Shown here in pieces: positions 1-5,516 of a stretch of DNA of 7,607 nucleotides. Where the stretch lies: NCBI GenBank assembly GCA_028274825.1, contig JAQCMZ010000276.1, forward strand, positions 1 to 7,607, read 5' to 3'. Position 1 is the stretch's first letter. Every line of letters starts with the position of its first letter. The notes beneath the pieces are model-generated. The model was not told the origin of the DNA. It was given only the letters and a program-made list of their open reading frames with translations, and ran no database searches. This DNA comes from Haloferacaceae archaeon (lineage in GTDB: Archaea > Halobacteriota > Halobacteria > Halobacteriales > Haloferacaceae). Both the position numbers and the translations under genes were made by a program.

Positions 1-62
1 GGCCACACTCTGTTTTCAGTCTGGGCGGACACTCGAACCGCCAGTTGTCGGGCACTCGGCTA

Positions 63-82
63 CACTGGGGTCGTCCCCAGTG
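63..82. repeat. Perfect 8-bp hairpin near left edge
   Basis: The arms CACTGGGG (63-70) and CCCCAGTG (75-82) are perfectly complementary around a 4-nt loop, TCGT. A weaker bulged stem lies just before it (CTGGGCGG at 21-28 with CCGCCAG at 38-44). No T-rich run follows on either strand, so a simple terminator is not clearly indicated. It may be the 3' structure of a gene beyond the left edge, or part of a mobile-element end. One perfect hairpin of this size is only mildly surprising in 7.6 kb. Confidence 0.4.
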
Positions 83-372
83 CGCCGGCGCTTGCAGAGA
101 CGGTGTTTTGGAACAAACCCGTCGGGAATTGCCGCTGTGACGGGGCGTATCCACGCCGTGAACGACGTGGGAGTGCGCCTGTTCCAGCTATAATTGCCCG
201 CTTTTCTGGACGACCCACGGCAACGCAATACACCGCACTAGGATGCCGACACAGCGGTTAATCTGTGCGCGTAAACGGAAGATTGGATACGCGAGAACCG
301 AGAGGCTCTGTGATTGGCCTCGAACTGGCGTCCGTTCATGACCAACACAACCGGCCTGCGAACCAGCCACTG

Positions 373-430
373 TTGAGTATCCTCCTTTTCATATCGTCGG
401 CCACGGCTCAAGCCGTGGGCCTTTCGTTTC
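373..430 (-). mobile_element. Possible IS200/IS605 (TnpB-type) right-end remnant
   Basis: A perfect palindrome, CCACGGCT (401-408) and AGCCGTGG (411-418), sits in A/T-richer flanks. Read on the minus strand it is preceded by ACGAAACGAAAGG and followed, about 17 nt later, by GGAGGATACTCAA. From memory, haloarchaeal IS200/IS605-family elements with tnpB genes end in a hairpin of the form CCCACGGCTT-loop-AGCCGTGGG after an AACGAA run, with a GAGGAT-like tail. The match is by pattern only. No TnpB coding sequence (RuvC motifs, CxxC zinc ribbon) can be read upstream on the minus strand, where only about 190 bp separate this site from the oxidoreductase stop codon. If real, it is a solo end or a short MITE-like derivative. 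A plain structural hairpin is the alternative. Confidence 0.4.
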
Positions 431-615
431 GTTCTCGTGTGACTAGCGGGTGACGGGGTGGAACTCGCGCTTCTCGACGAGCCATTTCTGGGGAGTAAAG
501 ACTCGCGTAATTCGATAAGATAGGCACGTCCGACTGGGCTCGATTGGTGTATTTGAGATTTACAGGCGGTTTCAGAACGACTACAATGGGCTCATGCCGG
601 TGGCGGCCGGGTCTG

Positions 616-2106
616 TCAGGCGTGGTCGATTCGATCGGCACACTCAAACCCGGCCACGACGCCTCCATTGAGAGACCGCTCGGGATACTGTGCGCGGCTT
701 GCCATCCCCGCATAATAGACCCCCTCTCCGACGGCGTCTCCCAAGTCATACGGAACGACAGTTTCCAGATATCCCCGTTCGTACACCGGCGCGACACGGG
801 GGTTCCGGGATATCCGGAACTGCGTGACGGCTTCGCGATCAAAGTCGGGAAACAGGTCGGCAATCGCCTCAAGCCACAACTCGCGAACATCCTCATCACT
901 GGCACGCCAGAGCCGCTCTTCGCGTGATTGGATGTAGCTGGCAACGTACATGAGATGTTCACCGCCGTATCGTTTGGGAGGCACGAAATTGGTGTGCTCT
1001 ATCAACGCCCCAAACGGCACGTCTTCACTGATATTGAGCCAGTACGTATCGGTGAGTGACTCGTCCATCGTCACGACCGCACAGACGGCTCCCTGAAAGT
1101 CGATCGGACAGACGTAGCCAGTCAGCGACTCCAGAACGTTCGGCATAGTCGCGATCACGACACCCTTGGTGGGCCGTGTTCGTGTTTTATCAGCCGTTTC
1201 GACCGTCACGGACTTTACGGTACCAGACTGATTTGCCTTCGTCACCTCGCTGGATTCAGTGTCGTTCACCAGACTCGGTGCGTCCGAGGCGTCACGACCG
1301 GCGATCACGTCGCCACCGTCACTCGCAGGCTCTGGTTCGTCTGCCGAGCTCTCACTGGATCCACTTTCTGTAATCCCGGCTGGCGACCCCACCGGGGCGG
1401 TCTCCCCGGAAATCTCGATATCAGTGACTCGGGCGCCGGTCGTAATATTTTCCTGACCGACGGCGTCCACAAGAGCCTCTAATAAGACACCGAATGACCC
1501 GTCGAAATACCCGAGAATCTCCCCGCGGAGCGGGTCGCGCTCGCCGCGGAACTTGATCCGGCCCAGCAACCAGGCTGCAGAAATGTCCTCTTTCCGGTCG
1601 CCAAACTTCGCCTCCAACAGCGGCTCGAAAAACTGCTCGTACACGCCGCGGCTAGCGTGATCCAAAAGGAAGTCTTTGACAGGAACGTCTTCGTATGCTT
1701 CCAGGGTTTCGTACGCGTTCATCTCCGGAATCCCGCCCCGAACATCGACTTCCAGCGTCAGCATTCCCAACCGGAACTTGTCGTATGTGCTCAAGTGCGG
1801 GTACGCGAGGATCTCCCAGGGCTTGTCGAGTGGATGGACCACTCCGTCCACGTAGTACGCGTTCCTTCCGATCCGCCATTTCACCCGATCGCCGACGCCG
1901 AGTTCTTCGGCAAGTTCGACAATCGTCTCTTCGGATTTCGAGAGGTGATGGTAATACTTCTCGAGAGGATCGCCGGCGGTTTCATACAGTGCTGCTAACC
2001 CGCCGATATCCTCGCTCGCCTCGTACACGTGGGCCTGATGACCGTGTTGCTGGAGTCGGTAGGCTGTCGCGAGTCCTGCGATCCCTCCGCCCACGACAGT
2101 ATACAT
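616..2106 (-). CDS. NAD(P)/FAD-dependent oxidoreductase (amine oxidase / protoporphyrinogen oxidase-like)
   Basis: This 496-residue protein starts with a dinucleotide-binding fold: V-V-G6-G-G8-I-A-G11, then the acidic residue E29 that normally holds the FAD ribose, and an I-G-G-L-A turn at 34-38. The closing FAD-contact segment is at about 461-486 (GVYYAGMAS, then LNGGVVAG). The middle, with YYHHLSKSEE (51-60), HPLDKPWEIL (91-100) and EPLLEAKFGD (161-170), fits the flavin amine-oxidase superfamily branch often labelled HemG-like and frequently found near polysaccharide genes. The substrate is unknown; a cytoplasmic two-electron oxidation with FAD is inferred. There is no signal peptide or membrane segment. 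Residues about 235-292 form a Ser/Asp/Glu-rich low-complexity insert not needed for the fold, which makes the protein longer than the roughly 430-440 residues I would expect. The ATG at 2104-2106 directly precedes the Rossmann strand, which fixes the start. The gene is divergent from the one at 2217. Confidence 0.88.
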   Translation of the reverse strand: MYTVVGGGIAGLATAYRLQQHGHQAHVYEASEDIGGLAALYETAGDPLEKYYHHLSKSEETIVELAEELGVGDRVKWRIGRNAYYVDGVVHPLDKPWEILAYPHLSTYDKFRLGMLTLEVDVRGGIPEMNAYETLEAYEDVPVKDFLLDHASRGVYEQFFEPLLEAKFGDRKEDISAAWLLGRIKFRGERDPLRGEILGYFDGSFGVLLEALVDAVGQENITTGARVTDIEISGETAPVGSPAGITESGSSESSADEPEPASDGGDVIAGRDASDAPSLVNDTESSEVTKANQSGTVKSVTVETADKTRTRPTKGVVIATMPNVLESLTGYVCPIDFQGAVCAVVTMDESLTDTYWLNISEDVPFGALIEHTNFVPPKRYGGEHLMYVASYIQSREERLWRASDEDVRELWLEAIADLFPDFDREAVTQFRISRNPRVAPVYERGYLETVVPYDLGDAVGEGVYYAGMASRAQYPERSLNGGVVAGFECADRIDHA

Positions 2107-2140
2107 TATCTAATTATCTGGTAGCCGCGTGTAAGTGGGT

Positions 2141-2162
2141 TGTGAAATATCCGTATTTCACA
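2141..2162. promoter_or_regulatory. 22-bp dyad, candidate operator
   Basis: TGTGAAATA (2141-2149) and TATTTCACA (2154-2162) are perfect 9-bp inverted arms with a 4-bp spacer, TCCG. The site lies 35-56 bp upstream of the oxidoreductase ATG, just beyond its candidate TATA position where TFB and regulators bind, and 55-76 bp upstream of the plus-strand gene. The arm and spacer sizes suit a dimeric winged-helix or HTH repressor. I do not recognise the half-site as that of a known haloarchaeal regulator. Confidence 0.55.
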
Positions 2163-2199
2163 CGGGTAGCCTCAAGTTGTCGGTCCTTTCTTACCCGTG
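2161..2199. repeat. Second inverted repeat in the divergent region
   Basis: CACGGGTA (2161-2168) and TACCCGTG (2192-2199) are perfect 8-bp inverted arms 23 bp apart. The first arm overlaps the last two bases of the adjoining 22-bp dyad. The right arm begins inside the weak TATA candidate of the downstream plus-strand gene, so it could act as a second operator or a DNA-loop partner. An 8-bp pair at this spacing is expected by chance a few times in a window this size, so location is the main argument. Confidence 0.35.
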
Positions 2200-2216
2200 C
2201 CGACTCGACCAGAAAT

Positions 2217-3047
2217 ATGGACAATTACGGGGACCAATCCCAGAACAACTCTGACACAGCCGCAGACCGGCCCGCCGATTCGGGCTCGAACGCGGAGTCG
2301 GAGCCGCTCTCAGACGACCAGCGGAGTCAGATGTCAGGCGCCGGTAAAAATCCCTTTGAGCCAGTTGAGTCTGCCTTCGATCGGTTTGAGACGATGCTCG
2401 GAATGGTCGCGGCCCAACCGCAAGACGTGATTGACACTCTTGTCACGGATACCCTCTCGATACCCCCGGAGAAGCGATTCGACACAGCGGCCGGCGTTCT
2501 CGAAGCGCGTCTCGACGACGAACTAGGCGAGTTCGCAGCCCTCGGAGGGTTGACCGCCATCGAGGGGGGTGCGGTTACCGAACTACTAGGCTCCGAGCTC
2601 CCACAGATTGCTGAAGCTGTTGCCGGCGGCTACGCAGGTGAACACACTGTTGAACGGGCTGTGATTCTCGCGGCAATCAACGCGGCGCTCGTCGCCACCG
2701 AGCGGTCTCCGACTGATTCGCGGCAAGCTGCCTCGGCTGCGTTGGCAGTCTCGTGTCGGCTCTACCGGGCCGCAAGGGTTGCTTCCGACGACGGCCCCGA
2801 AAGCGTCGATCTTGCAGCTCTGGCGACCGACACTGTCCGGGCCTACAGGACCGCAGCAACAGCCACAGAGACGACATCGGGTATACCCGCACCTGAGACC
2901 CCAGAGGGCGCGATCCAGACTGCCCGGCGAATCGGTGCTACAGAGTGGTATCGACGAGGCGAACGCACGACGGCGGCCGCGGCACAGATGGCGGGCGTCC
3001 CCGAGCCTGCATTCGACCGATTAGCAGCGTCGCTCACCGACGAGTAG
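2217..3047 (+). CDS. Uncharacterised Ala-rich helical protein with UPF0175-like C-terminal HTH
   Basis: I do not recognise this 276-residue protein as a named family. Residues 1-45 are a polar, acidic, probably disordered leader rich in Asp, Ser and Asn. Residues about 46-215 are predicted to be mostly helical and very Ala-rich, with no signal peptide or convincing membrane span. The tail, about 238-273 (I-G-A-T-E-W-Y-R-R-G-E-R-T-T, then A-A-A-A-Q-M-A-G-V-P, then F-D-R-L), follows the UPF0175 pattern: a helix ending in Y-x-x-G, then a small-residue helix, A-G-(V/I/L), and a recognition helix with a central Phe. That family contains small helix-turn-helix proteins linked to antitoxin or regulatory roles. 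DNA binding is therefore inferred. The reading frame is open further upstream, but that part overlaps the oxidoreductase gene on the other strand; the ATG at 2217 is the first start inside the divergent gap. M39 is an alternative start. Confidence 0.75.
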   Translation: MDNYGDQSQNNSDTAADRPADSGSNAESEPLSDDQRSQMSGAGKNPFEPVESAFDRFETMLGMVAAQPQDVIDTLVTDTLSIPPEKRFDTAAGVLEARLDDELGEFAALGGLTAIEGGAVTELLGSELPQIAEAVAGGYAGEHTVERAVILAAINAALVATERSPTDSRQAASAALAVSCRLYRAARVASDDGPESVDLAALATDTVRAYRTAATATETTSGIPAPETPEGAIQTARRIGATEWYRRGERTTAAAAQMAGVPEPAFDRLAASLTDE

Positions 3048-3245
3048 GCCAGTCCAAGCCTGATTTCGCCTGATCTAGGCTGGTCTGATCTGGACTCGTT
3101 TCATCTGATCCGGGCTTGTCTGGGCTCGGCCAGCCCCCTCCTGTACAGAACCGCTTCTGCGCCCCGTCACCTGCTCCGTTTCAGCGATCGTACTATTCGT
3201 TCGTCATCTCGTTGAACGGGTCAGTTTCCGACCTAGTGAATTCGT
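3048..3245. repeat. Degenerate CTGAT-rich repeats between convergent genes
   Basis: The gap between this gene and phoU begins with imperfect copies of CTGATCT/CTGATTT, starting at 3060, 3070, 3085 and 3105 (spacings of 10, 15 and 20 bp), followed by related CTTGTCTGGGCT sequence up to about 3126. It is a decayed short tandem repeat or possibly a pyrimidine-rich termination zone for the plus-strand gene. No hairpin-plus-T-run terminator is evident for either gene. Nothing is recognisable in the remainder (3127-3245). Confidence 0.4.
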
Positions 3246-3917
3246 TTAGTACAAGAGCTCATCGTCGTTTTCTACCATGTAGACTGTTCGAGCGGCGATG
3301 TTGACCGAGTGGTCTCCGACGCGCTCAAGATCACGAATCGTCAACAGCAGCCTGGAGACATCCCTCATAATCGTGTGAAGACTCTCGTTATCGAGTGCTT
3401 CACGATTGATGAGGTCGCGAACGACACTTTCGTTGGCAGCCTCACAGAGGGCATCAACCTGGTTGTCGCGCTCGGAAACCTCATAACAACTCGCAGGTGA
3501 CTCGTTAGCGTACGCCTGTGTTGCTTGCTCAAGCATCGCAAGCGTCTCATCACCGATCCGCTGTATGTCTACGTCTGGGAATCGCTCTCGTTCGGCCTCG
3601 CCAGCGTACCGGCCTAAGTTCGTCGCCAGGTCGGCGATCCGCTCGAGATCGGTTATGATCTTGAATGTCGCGGCGATGAACCGAAGATCACCGGCGACAG
3701 GTTGCTGGAGCGCAATAAGATTTGTACAGGTGTTTTCCAACTCGAGATACATCTCATTTATCTCAGCATCGTCTGTGATCACCTGTTCGCCGCGTTCCGC
3801 GTCCCCCCGTTCGAGTGCATCAAGCGCTGTCCGGAGTTGATCGGAGACAAGTTCGTTCATGTACAGTACGTCCGTTCGCAGTTCGTCTAACCGACTTTGG
3901 TAATTTTGCCGTGACAT
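3246..3917 (-). CDS. phoU: Phosphate signalling complex protein PhoU
   Basis: This 223-residue protein has the length and all-helical pattern of two PhoU three-helix bundles. Each half carries the diagnostic metal-binding E/D-x-x-x-D signature: L-E-R-I-A-D-L-A-T-N at about 91-100 and L-E-R-V-G-D-H-S-V-N at about 197-206. PhoU is a cytoplasmic peripheral protein that reports phosphate status, typically restraining the Pst ABC phosphate importer and its regulators; in haloarchaea, which generally lack a PhoR/PhoB pair, its partners are less clear. The ATG at 3915-3917 starts MSRQNYQSRLDEL, matching the family N-terminus; an in-frame GTG four codons upstream (3927-3929) is possible but adds nothing expected. 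No Shine-Dalgarno is visible. It is divergent from an AbrB-PhoU gene and convergent with the 2217-3047 gene. No pst genes lie in the window. The frame is also open upstream of the start (see findings). Confidence 0.93.
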   Translation of the reverse strand: MSRQNYQSRLDELRTDVLYMNELVSDQLRTALDALERGDAERGEQVITDDAEINEMYLELENTCTNLIALQQPVAGDLRFIAATFKIITDLERIADLATNLGRYAGEAERERFPDVDIQRIGDETLAMLEQATQAYANESPASCYEVSERDNQVDALCEAANESVVRDLINREALDNESLHTIMRDVSRLLLTIRDLERVGDHSVNIAARTVYMVENDDELLY

Positions 3918-3940
3918 ATCTATGCGCACATCGCATAAAT

Positions 3941-3953
3941 CCTGCTTTGCAGG
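3941..3953 (-). promoter_or_regulatory. Small hairpin in possible phoU leader
   Basis: CCTGC (3941-3945) and GCAGG (3949-3953) form a 5-bp stem with a TTT loop, 24-36 nt before the phoU ATG. If phoU is transcribed from the TATA-like box at 4059-4067, this stem would lie in the 5' untranslated RNA. It is short and could be chance. Confidence 0.25.
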
Positions 3954-4058
3954 CTGTGTGATCCGTGCGACTGTAGGAGAGTCCTGAAGATCTTGACGCG
4001 AAGTGAGCCAGAATGGCCTTGTTGGGATCCCCCATGATGACCGAATTTACACGATCAT

Positions 4059-4067
4059 ACATATAAA
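4059..4067 (-). promoter_or_regulatory. TATA-like box on minus strand, candidate phoU promoter
   Basis: Read on the minus strand the sequence is TTTATATGT, a good archaeal TATA match. It predicts transcription starting near 4037, which would give phoU a leader of about 120 nt. An ATG at 4033-4035 lies almost exactly at that predicted start, as for a leaderless gene, but its frame differs from phoU. Whether this box drives phoU is inferred from position only. Confidence 0.45.
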
Positions 4068-4185
4068 CCCGTCGGCAGCTGATCATCGGTGAAACCTCCA
4101 AATTCACTCGCAACGGGCCTCAAAAAGGCGCATCTACAATCGGACTCATGATCTCCAGAAATATGTCTATATAAGTATATTCATT

Positions 4186-4201
4186 TTTATCATACGATAA
4201 A
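4186..4201. promoter_or_regulatory. A/T-rich 16-bp dyad, candidate operator
   Basis: TTTATC (4186-4191) and GATAAA (4196-4201) are perfect inverted arms around ATAC. The dyad is in the most A/T-rich part of the phoU / AbrB-PhoU intergenic region, next to TATATAAGTATAT (4168-4180). Six-base arms are common by chance, so its placement near the middle of a divergent control region is the reason to list it. Confidence 0.35.
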
Positions 4202-4286
4202 TATTTTCGGACAGAGCGACAATCAAGAGAAAGCACAAGCTCGCGAGTCTACGCAAAGATGTCACGATAACTGGCCTATTGGTCGG

Positions 4287-4317
4287 TATAATCATCTTAT
4301 GCGTGGATATATAATCA
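4287..4317 (+). repeat. TATAATCA direct repeat upstream of the AbrB-PhoU TATA box
   Basis: The 8-mer TATAATCA occurs at 4287-4294 and again at 4310-4317, 23 bp apart, roughly two DNA turns, so both copies face a similar side of the helix. The second copy ends 7 bp before the core TATA box, the place where a TFB-recognition element or an activator would sit. A regulator binding tandem sites, possibly one sensing phosphate, is an inference. Confidence 0.45.
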
Positions 4318-4323
4318 ACAGAA

Positions 4324-4334
4324 TTTATATATAT
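4324..4334 (+). promoter_or_regulatory. TATA box of the AbrB-PhoU gene
   Basis: TTTATATATAT is centred about 24-27 bp upstream of the ATG at 4353, the spacing of a leaderless archaeal promoter in which transcription starts at or within a few bases of the start codon. No Shine-Dalgarno lies between it and the ATG. It is the clearest promoter in the window. Confidence 0.75.
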
Positions 4335-4352
4335 GAATGCCGCACTACGCGT

Positions 4353-5351
4353 ATGGAGACGAGAAAGGTCCAAGTCACGGGAGGTTCGACGTTTACAGTG
4401 TCACTGCCAAAAGCGTGGGCGACCGATGTCGGAATCGAAGCCGGCAGCGAGGTCACGTTTTTTCCAGACGGAGACTCTCTGTTCCTCACCCCATCGACGG
4501 ATGATGAACAGACTCGTGGCCAATTAGATGTCGCAGGTCTCTCGGGTGAAGCCCTTACCCGAGCTGTGATGACGATGTACGTCGCCGGATTCGACGTGAT
4601 TGCTCTCCAGAGCCCGGACATGTCGACCGACCAGCGAGGCACAATCCGAGATGCTGTACAGAGTCTTGTGGGTCTGGAGGTCGTCGAAGAAACCTCTAAA
4701 CGAGTTGTCGTTCGGGATTTGTTAGACTCCGCAGAGCTGTCAATTCACAACGCAGTCACACGTATGCGGCTCATCGCCAAGTCGATGCTTGAGGACTCAC
4801 TGACGGCGCTGCGCAACCTCGACGACGGCCTGGCAGAAGATATCATCACTCGAGACGACGATGTGGACCGACTGTGGATGGTCGTGTCACGGATTTTCAG
4901 GTCGACACTTCGAACGCCACGGGCGGCCGCCGAACTCGGGTTACCGCGCGAGATCTGCTTTGATTACCACTCGTGTGCTCGTCAACTTGAGCGAATTGCC
5001 GATCACGCCACGAAAATCGCTCATCTCACGCGCAACATCGATGAGCAGATTCCAGATAATGTGTTGAACGCCATCGACAATCTCCACGATGACGCAATTG
5101 AGGTTATCGACATGGCGATGAACTCGCTGTTTGAGGACGACACCAGCGAGGCCACGATGATGGCTAACGAGGCCCGCAGCCAAGTGCGCGAGATGGACTA
5201 CCGGGTGCAACAGATCGACGAACTCCTTCGCGATCTCGACCCAACTCAGGCACAGTATCTGGGGCTCGTCGTCGACTCTGTGCTTCGGAGTGGCGATTAC
5301 GGCGGTAACATCGCCGAGACTGCACTCCAAGAGACAGCCCCCTCTCCCTGA
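4353..5351 (+). CDS. AbrB/SpoVT-PhoU fusion, phosphate uptake regulator
   Basis: This 332-residue protein joins an N-terminal AbrB/SpoVT DNA-binding domain (about 1-47, METRKVQVTGGSTFTVSLPK with the swapped-hairpin G-G-S-T-F-T-V-S-L-P-K motif and a following G-I-E-A-G-S-E-V turn) to a C-terminal PhoU region. The first PhoU bundle carries L-E-R-I-A-D-H-A-T-K at about 212-221; the second ends with S-G-D-Y-G-G-N-I-A-E at about 313-322, a variant of its E-x-x-x-D motif. The domain order is common in haloarchaea, where such proteins are annotated as phosphate uptake regulators. It is likely a transcription factor whose DNA binding responds to the PhoU module, but its target is unknown. The ATG at 4353 is chosen because AbrB domains begin at about residue 1-3 and a TATA box sits at leaderless spacing; an open frame upstream of it overlaps the promoter. 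It is divergent from phoU. Confidence 0.92.
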   Translation: METRKVQVTGGSTFTVSLPKAWATDVGIEAGSEVTFFPDGDSLFLTPSTDDEQTRGQLDVAGLSGEALTRAVMTMYVAGFDVIALQSPDMSTDQRGTIRDAVQSLVGLEVVEETSKRVVVRDLLDSAELSIHNAVTRMRLIAKSMLEDSLTALRNLDDGLAEDIITRDDDVDRLWMVVSRIFRSTLRTPRAAAELGLPREICFDYHSCARQLERIADHATKIAHLTRNIDEQIPDNVLNAIDNLHDDAIEVIDMAMNSLFEDDTSEATMMANEARSQVREMDYRVQQIDELLRDLDPTQAQYLGLVVDSVLRSGDYGGNIAETALQETAPSP

Positions 5352-5381
5352 TTCTCTTGTCTTCTCTTGTCTTCTCTTGTC
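5352..5381 (+). terminator. Three 10-bp pyrimidine tandem repeats after the AbrB-PhoU stop
   Basis: The unit TTCTCTTGTC is repeated three times without a mismatch (5352-5361, 5362-5371, 5372-5381), beginning at the base after the TGA stop codon. On the plus-strand RNA this is a U/C-rich tract with no strong hairpin, which fits archaeal termination at U-rich sequence without a stem. It may also be a slippage-prone microsatellite. The neighbouring S8e gene, read from the other side, would meet a purine-rich tract here. Confidence 0.55.
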
Positions 5382-5516
5382 AGGAGCGGGACTGACGATC
5401 CTGACGCGCGTCCGTCCCAGCCGGGATGCAGTTCCCAAGCGGACAAAAACAGTGCTCACGGCTGAATTCCGATACGCCTTCACAGCGGCGTTGCCAGTCT
5501 TGTCGGTGTAATTGAA
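5382..5516. other. Spacer between convergent AbrB-PhoU and S8e genes
   Basis: This 135-bp spacer lies between the tandem repeats and the S8e stop codon. No gene, strong hairpin or T-run is evident for S8e termination on the minus strand. Confidence 0.5.

Larger units (their letters stand above)
1..615. other. Gene-poor left region
   Basis: No coding region here can be supported on either strand. A plus-strand frame is open from the left edge to a stop at 259-261, but its product is rich in Cys, Arg and Trp, lacks the acidic bias of the real genes in this window and matches nothing I recognise. What can be seen is a bulged hairpin at 21-44, a perfect hairpin at 63-82, and at 399-420 a palindrome like the end of an IS200/IS605 element. 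The stretch is probably intergenic DNA with decayed mobile-element sequence. Confidence 0.5.
2107..2216. promoter_or_regulatory. Divergent promoter region, oxidoreductase / HTH-like protein
   Basis: The 110 bp between two divergent start codons must hold both promoters. For the plus gene, TTTCTTAC at about 2187-2194 lies at the -26 distance expected for a leaderless start at 2217. For the minus gene, CTTACA read on the minus strand (2131-2136) lies 25-30 nt before its ATG. Both are weak TATA matches. An ATTATCT direct repeat (2105-2111 and 2113-2119) overlaps the minus-strand start. Two inverted repeats fill the centre and are listed separately. Confidence 0.5.
3918..4352. promoter_or_regulatory. 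Divergent phoU / AbrB-PhoU control region
   Basis: These 435 bp separate two divergent phosphate-regulator genes. The part from about 4045 to 4350 is much richer in A/T than the rest of the window. It holds a minus-strand TATA-like box (4059-4067), a 16-bp dyad (4186-4201), a TATAATCA direct repeat (4287-4294 and 4310-4317) and a plus-strand TATA box (4324-4334). The stretch 3918-4040 is G/C-richer and would be the phoU leader, with a small hairpin at 3941-3953. No separate gene is supported here. Confidence 0.6.

Noticed and set aside
20..50. GGTTCGAGT on the minus strand as a tRNA T arm.
   Set aside because: The five-base stem does not pair and no cloverleaf fits around it.
408..962. 184-codon minus-strand open frame overlapping the oxidoreductase C-terminus.
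   Set aside because: It overlaps the well-supported oxidoreductase in another frame, is Arg/Ser/Pro-rich and not acidic; its end near the hairpin at 401-418 is not enough to call a TnpB remnant.
1695..2216. Upstream extension of the 2217-3047 reading frame (174 more codons).
   Set aside because: The extension is antisense to the oxidoreductase N-terminus, highly Arg/Ser-rich, and crosses the divergent promoter region.
3820..4113. 97-codon minus-strand frame covering the phoU leader.
   Set aside because: Over a third of it overlaps phoU out of frame and its composition is Arg/Cys/Ser-rich; only the short stretch near 4035 was kept as a finding.
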